In this document: piece by piece, positions 20,648 to 29,889 of the stretch | How the letters are laid out: each line of letters opens with the position of its first letter | Numbering within the stretch: position 1 is the first letter of the stretch | DNA from: Clostridia bacterium | GTDB lineage: Bacteria; Bacillota; Clostridia; Oscillospirales; CAG-272 | NCBI GenBank assembly: GCA_017481595.1 | Contig: JAFUOY010000036.1 | Location: 1-64,000 of the forward strand | Reading direction: 5' to 3' | DNA length: 64,000 bases | Position numbers and translations under genes: made by a program | The notes under the pieces: model-generated | Told to the model about the DNA's origin: nothing | The model's database searches: none | The model's input: the letters and a program-made list of their open reading frames with translations, nothing else

Positions 20648-21442
20648 TTATTTGAGAGCATCCTCATTGATACCAACCTCATACTTTGCAGCGAGGTCTG
20701 TGATCGTGCCGTCAGCATACTTTGCCTTAAGGAATGCATCAAGCTTTGCCTTAAGGTTGCTGTCCTTTCTCAATCCAACCGCAAAGATCTCATCACCATA
20801 GCTTACGCCCTCGAGGATCATAAGATCAGAATAGTCTTCCTTACCAACAACGCTCTGCGCCATTGTAATATCGATGATAGCAACGTCTGCGGTACCTGCA
20901 AGCACCTCAGAAAGCGCGCCAACCTGACCGTCGCTTCTTTCAACGAGTTTTGTAGCACCGATATCAGTTCTTGCCACTGTTTCACCTGCGGAGCCGTTTT
21001 CAACAGCTACTGTTGCGTTCTTGATGCCGTCCTTTGTAAGTGTGCTGTTCTTCTTTACAACTGCAACCTGTGCGTTCTTTGCGTAGGAAACGGAAAAGTC
21101 GATCTGCTTACCAAGCTTTTCGTCTGCTGTCATACCGTTCCAGATAAGGTCGATCTGCTTGGAGTTAAGCTCAGCAACCTTGTTGTTCCAGTCGATAATA
21201 ACGAGCTGGCAGTTTACACCAAGCTCCTTTGCAAACATCTTTGCAAGCTCAGCGTCAAATCCTGTCCATTCGCCTGTTTCGTCGTCAATGTAGTCCATAG
21301 GCTTGTAAATTGTAACGCCTACAACAAGCTTACCTGCTTCCTTAACGGATCTTACGTCATCCTTGTATGAGCAGGATGTGAGTGTGAGTGATAATGTAGC
21401 AATCATAAGAATTGCCATTAAAAGTGAAATAATTTTTTTCAT
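20648..21442 (-). CDS. Amino acid ABC transporter substrate-binding lipoprotein
   Basis: Captures the substrate outside the cell for the importer encoded downstream. A lipoprotein signal peptide ends at LTSC (Cys 24). The mature part is a periplasmic-binding-protein type II (SBP_bac_3) fold with motifs GKLVVGVTIYKPMDYID near 37, WTGFDAELAKMFAKEL near 60, and DLIWNGMTADEKLGK near 97. Length is typical. It is the first gene of the operon, behind a promoter at 21492-21520. Specificity (Gln, Cys, cystine or another amino acid) cannot be read from the sequence. Confidence 0.94.
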   Translation of the reverse strand: MKKIISLLMAILMIATLSLTLTSCSYKDDVRSVKEAGKLVVGVTIYKPMDYIDDETGEWTGFDAELAKMFAKELGVNCQLVIIDWNNKVAELNSKQIDLIWNGMTADEKLGKQIDFSVSYAKNAQVAVVKKNSTLTKDGIKNATVAVENGSAGETVARTDIGATKLVERSDGQVGALSEVLAGTADVAIIDITMAQSVVGKEDYSDLMILEGVSYGDEIFAVGLRKDSNLKAKLDAFLKAKYADGTITDLAAKYEVGINEDALK

Positions 21443-21467
21443 TTTCTTTCTCCTTGAAGCTATAATA

Positions 21468-21483
21468 CTTTAGTCAACTAAAG
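21468..21483. promoter_or_regulatory. Palindrome in the 5' leader of the amino acid importer operon
   Basis: CTTTAGT and ACTAAAG flank a 2-base centre and lie a few bases downstream of the predicted start of transcription. A repressor operator is possible, but no regulator gene is adjacent. Confidence 0.4.
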
Positions 21484-21491
21484 CGTTTCTA

Positions 21492-21520
21492 ATTATATCA
21501 CAAACGCATATTAAAGTCAA
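21492..21520 (-). promoter_or_regulatory. Predicted promoter of the amino acid importer operon
   Basis: On the minus strand TTGACT (21515-21520) and TATAAT (21492-21497) are 17 bases apart. Confidence 0.8.
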
Positions 21521-21638
21521 GGATTTTTTGTACTTTTTAACAAATAAATTTTGAAAGGGGATAAAAAGTATTTTTGCGCCACATCCTCGGGCAAAAGCGC
21601 GGTTTTTAAGCTACATTTAAGCTAAGAGTTATATACTG

Positions 21639-22547
21639 TCACAGAAGAATGGGGAAGGTGTAAAGCATTTCTCTTATTCTTACGTATATGCTGCTTTGAC
21701 AGCTGATGCTGAGCGGATTTTTACCTTTTCCGCATTCTACGGTAAAGGACGGCTTATTGTACTCCTTTACAAACCAGTCCGTAAGCCCTCCGTATGAGGA
21801 AAGCCCCTCCGCCTCCGAGACACAATAGCCCGTCATTTTGGAAATCTGCTTTGCGGTAAATGAGGATTTTGGAGCCTCTATCCCCCTTGATTTAAAGAAA
21901 ATTTCCTCGCCCTGTGTATGAAAAGACAGAATTCCGTCAATTTTTTCCTGGTTGTATCTTATGTAATTTGCAAGGGCTGATACCTCGGGCTCGCTCTCGG
22001 GCGCTTCTCCGCTGTATCTTGTTTTACCGGGTGTTATGTTACTGTCCCTCTCTATCATTTTGTATTCGTCAAAGTAGGCGTTGTAATTGTGATTTAAGTC
22101 CACTCCGCGGGCGTTGGAGTTCCAATCGGAAAAATCCTCTCCCCCGTTATACTTCACAATTCTGTCCTTAATGGGATTGGTTGCTTCAATTCCGTGAAGC
22201 CTGTACTCAACTCCGTCGGGATTCAGCATGGGGACTATGCATATGCGCCTCATTTTATAAAGGACGCGAGTATTTATTCCGTAGGCGTATTTGCCCTGCT
22301 TTATAAGATCCGCATATTCCTCAATAAATCTTATCATAAGGGACGTGCATATATTTTCCATTGGATGATGGGTGGAAACGTAAAGCACACCCCGTTTTGC
22401 ATTTTCATCTCCCATTGTAATTATGGGAATTTTTCTTCCAAGAACGGAATTTCCCACGTATGAAAGTTCTATGCTTTCATACATTTCAGAAAGGGAAAGA
22501 AGCTTTTTTACCATTTTGTCATAATCATACTCTGAATTTTGTATCAT
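21639..22547 (-). CDS. M14-family zinc carboxypeptidase / gamma-D-glutamyl peptidase-like
   Basis: A zinc metallopeptidase of the carboxypeptidase A fold; relatives of this size in Firmicutes cleave peptidoglycan stem peptides. The zinc ligands are THHPME (HxxE near 61-64) and the His in SFHTQGEE near 210. RGVDLNHNY near 146 occupies the substrate-binding position and TVECGKG near 270 carries the catalytic Glu. No signal peptide or peptidoglycan-binding domain is present, suggesting intracellular processing of recycled muropeptides. I chose the ATG at 22547, nine bases after GGAGGAG. Confidence 0.88.
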   Translation of the reverse strand: MIQNSEYDYDKMVKKLLSLSEMYESIELSYVGNSVLGRKIPIITMGDENAKRGVLYVSTHHPMENICTSLMIRFIEEYADLIKQGKYAYGINTRVLYKMRRICIVPMLNPDGVEYRLHGIEATNPIKDRIVKYNGGEDFSDWNSNARGVDLNHNYNAYFDEYKMIERDSNITPGKTRYSGEAPESEPEVSALANYIRYNQEKIDGILSFHTQGEEIFFKSRGIEAPKSSFTAKQISKMTGYCVSEAEGLSSYGGLTDWFVKEYNKPSFTVECGKGKNPLSISCQSSIYVRIREMLYTFPILL

Positions 22548-22672
22548 TTTACTATTCTCCTCCATTTTTTAAGTTGTTTTTTATAAAATTTATTAAAGTT
22601 TTTTTAATTTATACTTTATTTCTTAGAAAATGTGTGTTATAATAGTCATAATGTTTTTTAAAAAGGTGCTTT

Positions 22673-23443
22673 ATGAAAAAGAAATTTTACAAATACTCCA
22701 CTTGGTTGGTAATGGGATGCGCGGTTGCATCGGCGCTGATATCTCTGCTTTATTTCCTTATGGCGGAGTCACTGGAGGAGGGCAGCGGGATCCTCGTATT
22801 TATGTTCTACGTAAAAACGATACTTGATCTGGCTTCTTCGTTTATCGGTCTCGGTACTATAATATACGCCATTACTAAATTCAGCTGGTACGACGGACTG
22901 AAGATGTGCGGCATCTACGGTTGCTCAATTCTTATATTCTTCGTGTTCCAGACTATTACGTCAACTATCTACACGGGTGATCTTTCAAACATTTCCGATA
23001 TGTACGCGGATGAGATTGTAAGATTGGTGCAGAACAATGCGTATTACGCCTTGGGTCAGCTGGCTATTACTGCCATGATACCTGTGCTTATTGTAATGAT
23101 AATTGCAAATAAGCATATCAAAAAGGATGAGACTCCGTTTTTAAAATTCGTTTCATTCAAGAATCCTGTGCAAAAGACTATGGCGTGGACCTGTATTACG
23201 ATCTTCGCCGTAAATACTCTTTCCTTCCTTTTGCTTAACGTATTGCCCTACCTTATTCAAGAGGAATTCTACATTACGTTCAACGACTTCAAGAGTATAA
23301 TTCTCCAGTCGGTTTTAACGCTTGCAGAAAATGCACTTCTCCACCTTATAGTTCAATATATTGTATTTATGCTTACCTTCAGATTCTACGATGCGTGTCT
23401 GAATGGCGGCAAGGATACAGTTGTGAATAACAAAAACAAATAA
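22673..23443 (+). CDS. Hypothetical six-segment membrane protein
   Basis: I do not recognise the family. The 256-residue protein has about six hydrophobic segments (approximately 10-30, 42-65, 75-95, 125-145, 170-192, 215-240) and a polar C-terminal tail. It lies 21 bases upstream of the first FKBP-type lipoprotein gene and is probably co-transcribed with it, so a shared envelope role is possible but unproven. A TATAAT lies at 22639-22644 with only a weak -35. Confidence 0.75.
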   Translation: MKKKFYKYSTWLVMGCAVASALISLLYFLMAESLEEGSGILVFMFYVKTILDLASSFIGLGTIIYAITKFSWYDGLKMCGIYGCSILIFFVFQTITSTIYTGDLSNISDMYADEIVRLVQNNAYYALGQLAITAMIPVLIVMIIANKHIKKDETPFLKFVSFKNPVQKTMAWTCITIFAVNTLSFLLLNVLPYLIQEEFYITFNDFKSIILQSVLTLAENALLHLIVQYIVFMLTFRFYDACLNGGKDTVVNNKNK

Positions 23444-23464
23444 TTTAATCGCAAAGGAAACATC

Positions 23465-24865
23465 ATGAAAAAGAAAATTATCAGCTTACTTCTCGTTCTT
23501 GTATTCGTTGTATCCCTTACATCCTGCTTTAAGGATGAAAGAAATTATGACTACAAGGACCTTACAGAGTACTTAACTCTTCCCAAGGATTACAAGGGTC
23601 ACGTTGTAGACGTTGAGCAGGATTACATCAACCAGCAGATCGCATCCTACATCAAGTCCTACGCAACAAGCCTTTATAAGGCAGTAAAGGGCGACGATAT
23701 CTATGTAAACCTCAAGTTTGCCGAGGTATCCTTCCTTGACACAGACAAGACAAAGCCCGTAAAGGGTAACGCTATCACCGGTCTTGACAAGTCCAACCTC
23801 TTTATTGACGAGCTTGGCGACGGTAACTACAATAAGACAATCGAAGATCTTATTATTACATGGGGCGTTGAGATCACAAATACAAAGGAGGAGGTTGTTA
23901 CTCTTCCCAATGACGAAATGTTTGGTGAGCATGCAGGCAAGCAGGTATATCTCTCCTGCGAGTTTGTAAATATGGCAGTATCCAACGGCGATATCGTTAA
24001 GGTAAAATACACTGGCTACCGTCTTGACGACAACGGCGAGATCAAGCTTAACGATAAGGGTGAAAAGGATACGTTTGACTCCAGCGACGGAACAACATTC
24101 TTTATCGGCGCAAACCTTGCTATCGAGGACTTTGAAAACGGTATGATCGGTATGCTCCTTGGTGACGCTAACAAGAAGCAGATCAAGGCTACATTCCCCG
24201 ATGACTACGCAAGTGAAGAGTTCAAGGGCAAGACAGTAATTTTTGAAATTACAATTCTTGATAAGAGAATCGTGCCCACATACGACGACGAGTTCGTTGA
24301 AAAGTTCCAGTACGAGACAACCAAGGAATTTGAAGAATCCCTTATTTCCGATTACGCATATAATTCAATGAGCGAGTATCTTATTGAAAAGTCCACTTAC
24401 ATCAAGTACCCCAAGAAGGAATACAAGGCTCTCAAGCAGCAGTTTGAGGATTATGATGATTTGTACGCAACAACACAGTACGGCTCCTTTGAAAACTTCG
24501 TTCTTATCCAGTACGGTATGACAAAGGATGAGTACATCAAGACCTCTATGAAGCCCAACCTTATATTCTATACTATCGCTCAGGTAGAAAACTTCGTTCC
24601 CACATCTGCAGACCTTGCTACAGCTAAGGAAAGCCTTATTCAGGACTTTACAGAGCAGTACAAGCAGAGCTACTCAGATATTACAGATGCTGAAGCACGT
24701 CATATGGCTATCGAATACGTTGAGCAGTACCTTGGAACAGCGGCTATCTACGAAGAGGCAATCTTTGATATCGTTGACAAGTATATCAGAACACAGTATA
24801 CTATTAACTTGGTAGATGCAAAGGACGAAACAGTAATTGTAAGACCCTCTCTTGAAGAGAAATAA
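23465..24865 (+). CDS. FKBP-type peptidyl-prolyl isomerase lipoprotein, trigger-factor-like (copy 1)
   Basis: Predicted extracytoplasmic folding factor. The lipobox is LTSC with Cys 21. After an N-terminal segment (about 30-170), an FKBP domain spans about 173-275 (GDIVKVKYTGY, FFIGANLAIEDFENGMIGM, IFEITILDK). An alpha-helical C-terminal region follows (about 280-455) with TYDDEFVEKF like the trigger factor substrate-binding arm. Homologous along its full length to the next gene. In Gram-positive cells such lipoproteins sit on the outer face of the membrane and help exported proteins fold. Confidence 0.85.
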   Translation: MKKKIISLLLVLVFVVSLTSCFKDERNYDYKDLTEYLTLPKDYKGHVVDVEQDYINQQIASYIKSYATSLYKAVKGDDIYVNLKFAEVSFLDTDKTKPVKGNAITGLDKSNLFIDELGDGNYNKTIEDLIITWGVEITNTKEEVVTLPNDEMFGEHAGKQVYLSCEFVNMAVSNGDIVKVKYTGYRLDDNGEIKLNDKGEKDTFDSSDGTTFFIGANLAIEDFENGMIGMLLGDANKKQIKATFPDDYASEEFKGKTVIFEITILDKRIVPTYDDEFVEKFQYETTKEFEESLISDYAYNSMSEYLIEKSTYIKYPKKEYKALKQQFEDYDDLYATTQYGSFENFVLIQYGMTKDEYIKTSMKPNLIFYTIAQVENFVPTSADLATAKESLIQDFTEQYKQSYSDITDAEARHMAIEYVEQYLGTAAIYEEAIFDIVDKYIRTQYTINLVDAKDETVIVRPSLEEK

Positions 24866-24883
24866 TACGACCTGTAAATAAAA

Positions 24884-24936
24884 ATAAACGGTCCTACCCT
24901 TCCGATAAAATCGGTTACAGGTTAGGACCGTATTTC
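24884..24936 (+). terminator. Hairpin between the two FKBP lipoprotein genes
   Basis: ACGGTCCTACC (24887-24897) pairs with GGTTAGGACCGT (24919-24930) with one mismatch, and an inner CCGAT-AAA-ATCGG is nested. It is a likely terminator or attenuator that lowers expression of the second gene, since no clear promoter separates them. Confidence 0.6.
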
Positions 24937-24952
24937 GTATAAGGAACAATTT

Positions 24953-26368
24953 ATGAAAACAAAGATATTAAGCCTGATATTCGTTATCATATTCGTTTTT
25001 TCCCTCGTTGCCTGCGGAGCTGACGGTACTACGAATAACAACGGCGACACCAATTCCCCCAATGCCACAAAATATAATTACGATCTTACAAAGTACGTAA
25101 CCCTTCCTAAATATAAGGGAGAAACCATAGAAATAGACGGTGACTTTTTGCAGCAGACGATAGATACCGTTGTGCAGAATTATGCTACTCCTAAAAAAGT
25201 AGAAGCAGGAATGGATATATACGTTGACCTTAAGTTTACGGAGCTGAAATACATTGACGTAGACCAGACCATAGACCAGAAGGGAGAGGTAATAGAATCT
25301 CTTGGAAAAACAAATTTCCTTATTGAGGATTTTGGAAGCGGTAAGTACAACAAGACCCTTGAGGAGCTTGTTCTTACCTGGAACCCTTTGATTACGAAGC
25401 CACAGGAAAAGATGGTTACGCTTCCCGATGAGGAAATGTTTGGCGAGTACGCAGGAAAAAAGGTATATTTTTCCTTTTGCTATTCAAATGACGAATGTAG
25501 GCTTGGCGACGTGGTAAAGGTAGACTACACAGGCTACTACTCAGATGAAAACGGAAATATCAAGCTTAATGAAAAGGGCGAAAAAATGGCCTTTGATGCT
25601 TCCAAGGATGCCACCTTCTATCTTGGCTCCCACCTTGCCATTGACGATTTTGAAAACGGAATTGTTGGAATGAGGATCGGAGAAACAAATAAAAAGCAGA
25701 TCTACGCAACCTTCCCCGCCGATTACGGAGCAGAGGCACTCAACGGCAAAAGAGTTATTTTCGAGATAGTTCTTAAGGAGATCTATACAGCACCCGAGTA
25801 CAATGACGAGCTTATCAAAAAAATGGGCTATGAAACAACGAAGGAATTTGAGGATACGGTAATAGCCGAGGCTTTAAATGAGGACCTTTACAAGTATCTT
25901 ATAGAAAAATCCGTAGTTATAGACTATCCCGAGCTCGAGTACAAGGATTATGAAAATTTCCTTAAGAAGCTTGACGAATCATATATGAAGACCTACGGCT
26001 ATACCTTTGAAGCATATCTTAACGGAGTATTGGGCAAGACGAAGGATCAGTACATAAAGGAAGTAATGTTGCCCGAGCTTGTTCATTACGCTATTGCCCA
26101 GGCTGAAGATCTTGTTCCCACAGAGGAACAGATCAAGGAGGCAAGAGAAAAATCATGCAATGAGTTTGCCCTTGAGTATATGAAGCTGAACACAAGCCTT
26201 ACCTACGAGCAGGCCTACGTTATGGGAGAGGAATACGTTAACAAAAACGTAACCTACGCGGATATACATCAGGATGCTCTTTACACCTTGGTTGAAAGCT
26301 TCGTTAAAGAAAATTGCGGGGTAAAGGTAACAGAGCCTACGTACGAATCAGTAACCAATAAGAAATAA
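24953..26368 (+). CDS. FKBP-type peptidyl-prolyl isomerase lipoprotein, trigger-factor-like (copy 2)
   Basis: Tandem paralogue of the preceding gene with the same architecture. The lipobox LVAC has Cys 21, then a short TN-rich spacer, an N-terminal segment, an FKBP domain (GDVVKVDYTGYY near 182, FYLGSHLAIDDFENGIVGM near 218), and a helical C-terminal arm. The key difference is a longer flexible linker after the lipidated Cys. Divergence from copy 1 is considerable, so the duplication is not recent. Function is inferred from the domain only. Confidence 0.85.
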   Translation: MKTKILSLIFVIIFVFSLVACGADGTTNNNGDTNSPNATKYNYDLTKYVTLPKYKGETIEIDGDFLQQTIDTVVQNYATPKKVEAGMDIYVDLKFTELKYIDVDQTIDQKGEVIESLGKTNFLIEDFGSGKYNKTLEELVLTWNPLITKPQEKMVTLPDEEMFGEYAGKKVYFSFCYSNDECRLGDVVKVDYTGYYSDENGNIKLNEKGEKMAFDASKDATFYLGSHLAIDDFENGIVGMRIGETNKKQIYATFPADYGAEALNGKRVIFEIVLKEIYTAPEYNDELIKKMGYETTKEFEDTVIAEALNEDLYKYLIEKSVVIDYPELEYKDYENFLKKLDESYMKTYGYTFEAYLNGVLGKTKDQYIKEVMLPELVHYAIAQAEDLVPTEEQIKEAREKSCNEFALEYMKLNTSLTYEQAYVMGEEYVNKNVTYADIHQDALYTLVESFVKENCGVKVTEPTYESVTNKK

Positions 26369-26371
26369 AAA

Positions 26372-26419
26372 CAAAAAAATCGGTTGTCCATTATTGAAGT
26401 GAACAACCGATTTTCTTTT
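26372..26419. terminator. Bidirectional terminator between FKBP copy 2 and trpB
   Basis: AAATCGGTTGT (26377-26387) pairs with ACAACCGATTT (26403-26413), with A/T runs on both sides. Confidence 0.85.
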
Positions 26420-27640
26420 TTATCTGATGCCGAAATTCTCGATTACGTAGTCCATATCCTTATCGCCTCTACCCGAGAGATTGATAAGAATTGAGCCGTG
26501 GTCCATAGTCTTAGCAAGCTTCATACCGTAAGCAACCGCGTGGGAGCTTTCGATAGCGGGGATGATACCCTCCATTCTTGCAAGCTTATAGAATGCGTCG
26601 ATAGTTTCCTCGTCGTCGATAACGTCGTACTTAACTCTGCCGATCTCCTGAAGGAATGCGTGCTCAGGACCGGAGGAGGGATAGTCAAGACCGCTGGCAA
26701 CGGAGTATACGGGAGCAGGATCGCCGTTTTCGTCCTTAAGCATAATGCTGTTAAAGCCGTGCATAATACCCTCTGTACCGTACTTAAGGCTTGCCGCGTG
26801 GTCACCGAGCTTAGGTCCTCTGCCAAGGGGCTCAATACCGTAGATATCAACGGGATCGTTCAAGAAGCCTGCAAAAAGGCCTGCCGCGTTGGAGCCGCCG
26901 CCTACGCAAGCAACGATTGCTGAGGGAAGATGGCCCGTCATATCAACAAACTGCTCTCTTGCTTCAATACCAACAACGCTCTGGAAATCTCTTACCATCA
27001 TGGGGAATGGATGAGGGCCGAGAACGGAGCCGATGCAGTAGATACAGTCATTGTATTCCTTGCTATAAGCCTCAAATGCTGCGTCAACCGCTTCCTTAAG
27101 TGTTGCAAGACCGTGCTTTACCTCAACTACGTTAGCGCCGAGGATCTTCATTCTTGCTACGTTGGGAGCCTGCTTCTTAATATCAACGGAGCCCATATAG
27201 ATATCACATTCAAGACCGAAATATGCAGCCGCAGTTGCAAGAGCAACACCGTGCTGACCTGCGCCTGTTTCGGCAATTACCTTCTTTTTGCCCATATATT
27301 TAGCCAAAAGCGCTTCACCCATACAGTGATTAAGCTTGTGGGCGCCTGAGTGGTTAAGGTCTTCTCTCTTTGCGTAAAGCTGTACCTTACCGCCAAGGTA
27401 GTCGGACAAGCGTTCAAGATGAGTTACGGGAGTAGGTCTGCCCTGGAATTCCTTTCTGATTCTGCGAAGCTCTGCAATAAACTTTCTTGACTGGCAGATG
27501 GAAAAATAAGCCTCTGTGATCTCTGCCATAGCGTTTTTAAGCTTTTCGTCAATGTAAACTCCACCGTACTTACCGAAGTAACCGTTTTTATCAGGATAAT
27601 TGTTAAAATAAGTATCAAAATCTATACCGTTAAATTTCAT
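26420..27640 (-). CDS. trpB: Tryptophan synthase beta chain
   Basis: Condenses indole with L-serine to give L-tryptophan using PLP. The Schiff-base lysine is in NHSGAHKLN at Lys 102, the catalytic loop AETGAGQHG is near 124, and the phosphate-binding GGGSNA is near 240. Length (406 aa) is that of the TrpB1 type. No trpA or other trp gene lies beside it. It is transcribed alone behind a tryptophan-specific T-box leader, so it is induced when tRNA-Trp is uncharged. It may serve to salvage indole, or pair with a TrpA encoded elsewhere. Confidence 0.96.
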   Translation of the reverse strand: MKFNGIDFDTYFNNYPDKNGYFGKYGGVYIDEKLKNAMAEITEAYFSICQSRKFIAELRRIRKEFQGRPTPVTHLERLSDYLGGKVQLYAKREDLNHSGAHKLNHCMGEALLAKYMGKKKVIAETGAGQHGVALATAAAYFGLECDIYMGSVDIKKQAPNVARMKILGANVVEVKHGLATLKEAVDAAFEAYSKEYNDCIYCIGSVLGPHPFPMMVRDFQSVVGIEAREQFVDMTGHLPSAIVACVGGGSNAAGLFAGFLNDPVDIYGIEPLGRGPKLGDHAASLKYGTEGIMHGFNSIMLKDENGDPAPVYSVASGLDYPSSGPEHAFLQEIGRVKYDVIDDEETIDAFYKLARMEGIIPAIESSHAVAYGMKLAKTMDHGSILINLSGRGDKDMDYVIENFGIR

Positions 27641-27749
27641 TTTTTCTTCCTCCGAATATATATAAATGTAGAATGATTTCAGTTTATTATAATATCAAGC
27701 CTTGCCATCGCTTATATAACATTTTTCCTCCTTTACAGAGAAACGAGAA

Positions 27750-27975
27750 TAAAAAAGCCCAAGCATCCAAGGATGCTTGGGACGAAAAACCGTGGTGCCA
27801 CCCAAATTAAAGAATACTCTCTGTCTCTGTCACATACTAAATAATATGCTATGCCTGTAACGGTGCATCTCCGTCATAGCCTACTGAAATTCAGCCTGCC
27901 CTCAAAAGCCCATTCACATATCCGCGCCGTAATGCTTCTCACCAGCCGCATCTCTCTTTGACATTGCCTGATATG
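27750..27975 (-). promoter_or_regulatory. T-box riboswitch (tryptophan specifier) upstream of trpB
   Basis: On the minus strand the leader holds the AGAGAGATGCGGCTGGTG start of stem I. A specifier-loop context GAA-UGG places the UGG Trp codon at 27910-27912. The T-box antiterminator sequence GGGTGGCACCACGG lies at 27790-27803. A terminator follows: CCCAAGCATCC (27758-27768) with GGATGCTTGGG (27771-27781) and a U run. Uncharged tRNA-Trp would stabilise the antiterminator and allow trpB transcription. The specifier matches the regulated gene, which strengthens the call. Confidence 0.93.
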
Positions 27976-28003
27976 ATACTATTCTTTCTCATCGGTTTAT
28001 ATA

Positions 28004-28032
28004 ATTTTAACACTCTGATAGGTGTTTGTCAA
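28004..28032 (-). promoter_or_regulatory. Predicted promoter of the T-box-trpB transcript
   Basis: On the minus strand TTGACA (28027-28032) and TAAAAT (28004-28009) are 17 bases apart, just before the T-box leader. Confidence 0.8.
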
Positions 28033-28051
28033 TAACTTTTGAACAGATTTT

Positions 28052-28630
28052 TTAATTTTCTTTTTCTATATAATATGTAGCCTCCATATCCGCGGTGGAT
28101 AATGCGAAGGCGAGGGGGAACATTTCAAACGCCTTACCTACGTTTCTCTGGTCGTCCACGTTGGAAAAGCCCATATGGTAACGGATGGCAAAAGCCTCCT
28201 CCCTTGTAAGCTTGATAAAGGGGGATATCATATAAACGCTCTTCTCTCCGTGTCCGTAGGGGAGCTTATCGTCAAATTCAAAGGTGGGTACCTGCTCCCA
28301 TTTACCCTGCTCGTTCTTTACGTTTCTGAAGCCGGGCTTATACACGTTTACCTTACAGATATCGTGAAGAAGTGATACGATAGCTATAGTTTCGTCAGAG
28401 TAGGAAAGCTTGAACTTCTCCCTTGCGTAATCTCTGTTAAGATATGCGCAAAGGCAATCGTATACGTTTAAGGAATGGTCAAGAAGACCGCCCTCATATG
28501 CGCTGTGATATCTCGCGCTTGCAGGCGCGGTAAAGAAATCGGAGGACATAAGGAAATCAAGAAGTCTGTCTGCTCCCTCTCTTTTGATCTTGGTCTTAAA
28601 AATGTTTATAAATCTATCTCTTGCTGTCAT
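28052..28630 (-). CDS. HD-domain phosphohydrolase
   Basis: Small metal-dependent HD protein of 192 residues. The His-Asp signature is LLHDICKV near 87, with further metal ligands in YEGGLLDHSLNV near 46-57 and YGHGEKS near 123. The arrangement resembles the HD domain of YhaM-type 3'-5' exoribonucleases but the OB-fold nucleic acid domain is missing. The start overlaps the preceding HAD gene by four bases, so it is the last gene of a three-gene operon. The substrate is unknown. Confidence 0.82.
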   Translation of the reverse strand: MTARDRFINIFKTKIKREGADRLLDFLMSSDFFTAPASARYHSAYEGGLLDHSLNVYDCLCAYLNRDYAREKFKLSYSDETIAIVSLLHDICKVNVYKPGFRNVKNEQGKWEQVPTFEFDDKLPYGHGEKSVYMISPFIKLTREEAFAIRYHMGFSNVDDQRNVGKAFEMFPLAFALSTADMEATYYIEKEN

Positions 28631-29358
28631 TTCTCATTTTCCTCCATTATAAAATCGATCATATCGGCTATGCGGTTGCATTGGTGGTCTGCCGCCTCCT
28701 TTACCTCGTCTATGGCGTTTGACACCGCAAAGGATTCAAAATCGCGTATCATACCAAGGTCGTTGTAGTTATCTCCCACCGTGTATATCTTGGGGTCATC
28801 AAACATGGCTGCGTAGGCTAAAATTCCCGTTGATTTGGAAACTCCCGCAGGGGGCATATCAACTGCTCCGCCGTTACGGTAGCCCGAGAATTTGCCGTTG
28901 TATTTTTCTTTTATATAATCTGCAAGCTCCCCTGCATTTTCGCCCTTGTAAAACCAAGTGGCGCAATGGTTAAATTCCGTTATTTTGGAAAGATCGGGCT
29001 TTATCTTGCCTCGCACGTCAATATAATGACGGGTAAGACCGTCGGAAATACAGAAGCTGCCTGCTCCGTGGCTCAATGCAAAATCAATTACGTCCCAGAG
29101 TCTTTCGTCGGCTACCTGCTTTTTACTGTAAATAATATTTCCGTCTCCGTCGCAAATTACCGCGCCTGTGCAGGAGATTATAAAGTCACAATCGGGGAAA
29201 CTGTTGCGCACCCAAAAGGACATTTCAAGGTCTCTGCCCGTTACAACGCCGAACTTATTACCCGCATCGCAAAAGCGCTTTATAGCCGCCTTATCCTCGT
29301 CGCTTATTTTTCCATTGTAGCTTAAGGTTCCATCAAAATCCGTCGCTATTATCTTCAT
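28627..29358 (-). CDS. HAD-superfamily (Cof-type) phosphatase
   Basis: Phosphatase with motif I DFDGTL near 7-12, motif II in SCTGAV, and the C-terminal motif III/IV GDNYNDLGM near 198-206. A C2-type cap (about 80-180) is typical of the Cof subgroup that acts on sugar phosphates or FMN-like compounds. The 243-residue protein overlaps both neighbours by four bases, which implies tight translational coupling with the HD and DUF523 genes. Confidence 0.88.
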   Translation of the reverse strand: MKIIATDFDGTLSYNGKISDEDKAAIKRFCDAGNKFGVVTGRDLEMSFWVRNSFPDCDFIISCTGAVICDGDGNIIYSKKQVADERLWDVIDFALSHGAGSFCISDGLTRHYIDVRGKIKPDLSKITEFNHCATWFYKGENAGELADYIKEKYNGKFSGYRNGGAVDMPPAGVSKSTGILAYAAMFDDPKIYTVGDNYNDLGMIRDFESFAVSNAIDEVKEAADHQCNRIADMIDFIMEENEK

Positions 29359-29786
29359 TTCAGATTTCCTGCTTCCTTTTCATCAATTATGTTTATGCCC
29401 TTGCGCTCAAATAATTGAACGGTAATTCCGTCACCCTTGGTAAGGGTCTTTGTAAAGGTGCCGTTATACACTATTCCCTTGCCGCAGGATGGACTTTTTG
29501 ACTTTAATATTGCCAGAGTACATCCGTTTTCTGCGGCGTACGTGTACGCAAGCTTTGCGCCCAAAATATACTCGCCCGTTACGTCAGCTCCGTCAGCGCG
29601 AAGGACCTTGTCCCCTACGATTTCCGCAGGGATACGGGGTGTTGGCAATCCGCCAAGCTCCTCGGGACACACGGGGATAAGCTCATATCTGTCCTGCAAG
29701 TCCATAACCTCTTTACAAGGCACACTTTTTCCGTCATACCTGCACGGATATCCAAGTAAGCATTTGCTTACTATAATTTTTTCCAT
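29355..29786 (-). CDS. DUF523 family protein (TudS-like)
   Basis: A 143-residue protein with the family pattern of conserved cysteines: SKCLLGYPCRYDG near 7-19, PVCPEELGGL near 38, and LKSKSPSCG near 93-101. Characterised members of this family bind a 4Fe-4S cluster through three cysteines and desulfurate 2-thiouracil; whether this one does is inference. It is the first gene of an operon with HAD and HD hydrolases, behind a promoter at 29808-29836. Confidence 0.85.
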   Translation of the reverse strand: MEKIIVSKCLLGYPCRYDGKSVPCKEVMDLQDRYELIPVCPEELGGLPTPRIPAEIVGDKVLRADGADVTGEYILGAKLAYTYAAENGCTLAILKSKSPSCGKGIVYNGTFTKTLTKGDGITVQLFERKGINIIDEKEAGNLK

Positions 29787-29807
29787 TTTCTCATCCCCTT
29801 TTTTATT

Positions 29808-29836
29808 ATTGTATCATATAAGATTTTTAAATTCAA
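29808..29836 (-). promoter_or_regulatory. Predicted promoter of the DUF523-HAD-HD operon
   Basis: On the minus strand TTGAAT (29831-29836) and TACAAT (29808-29813) are 17 bases apart. Confidence 0.65.
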
Positions 29837-29855
29837 GTTTTTTGTTCCAAATATT

Positions 29856-29887
29856 AACAAGGCTGCCATAATTGTGACAGCCTTGTT
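29856..29887. terminator. Terminator of the HAD gene
   Basis: AACAAGGCTG (29856-29865) pairs with CAGCCTTGTT (29878-29887). Confidence 0.7.
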
Positions 29888-29889
29888 TA

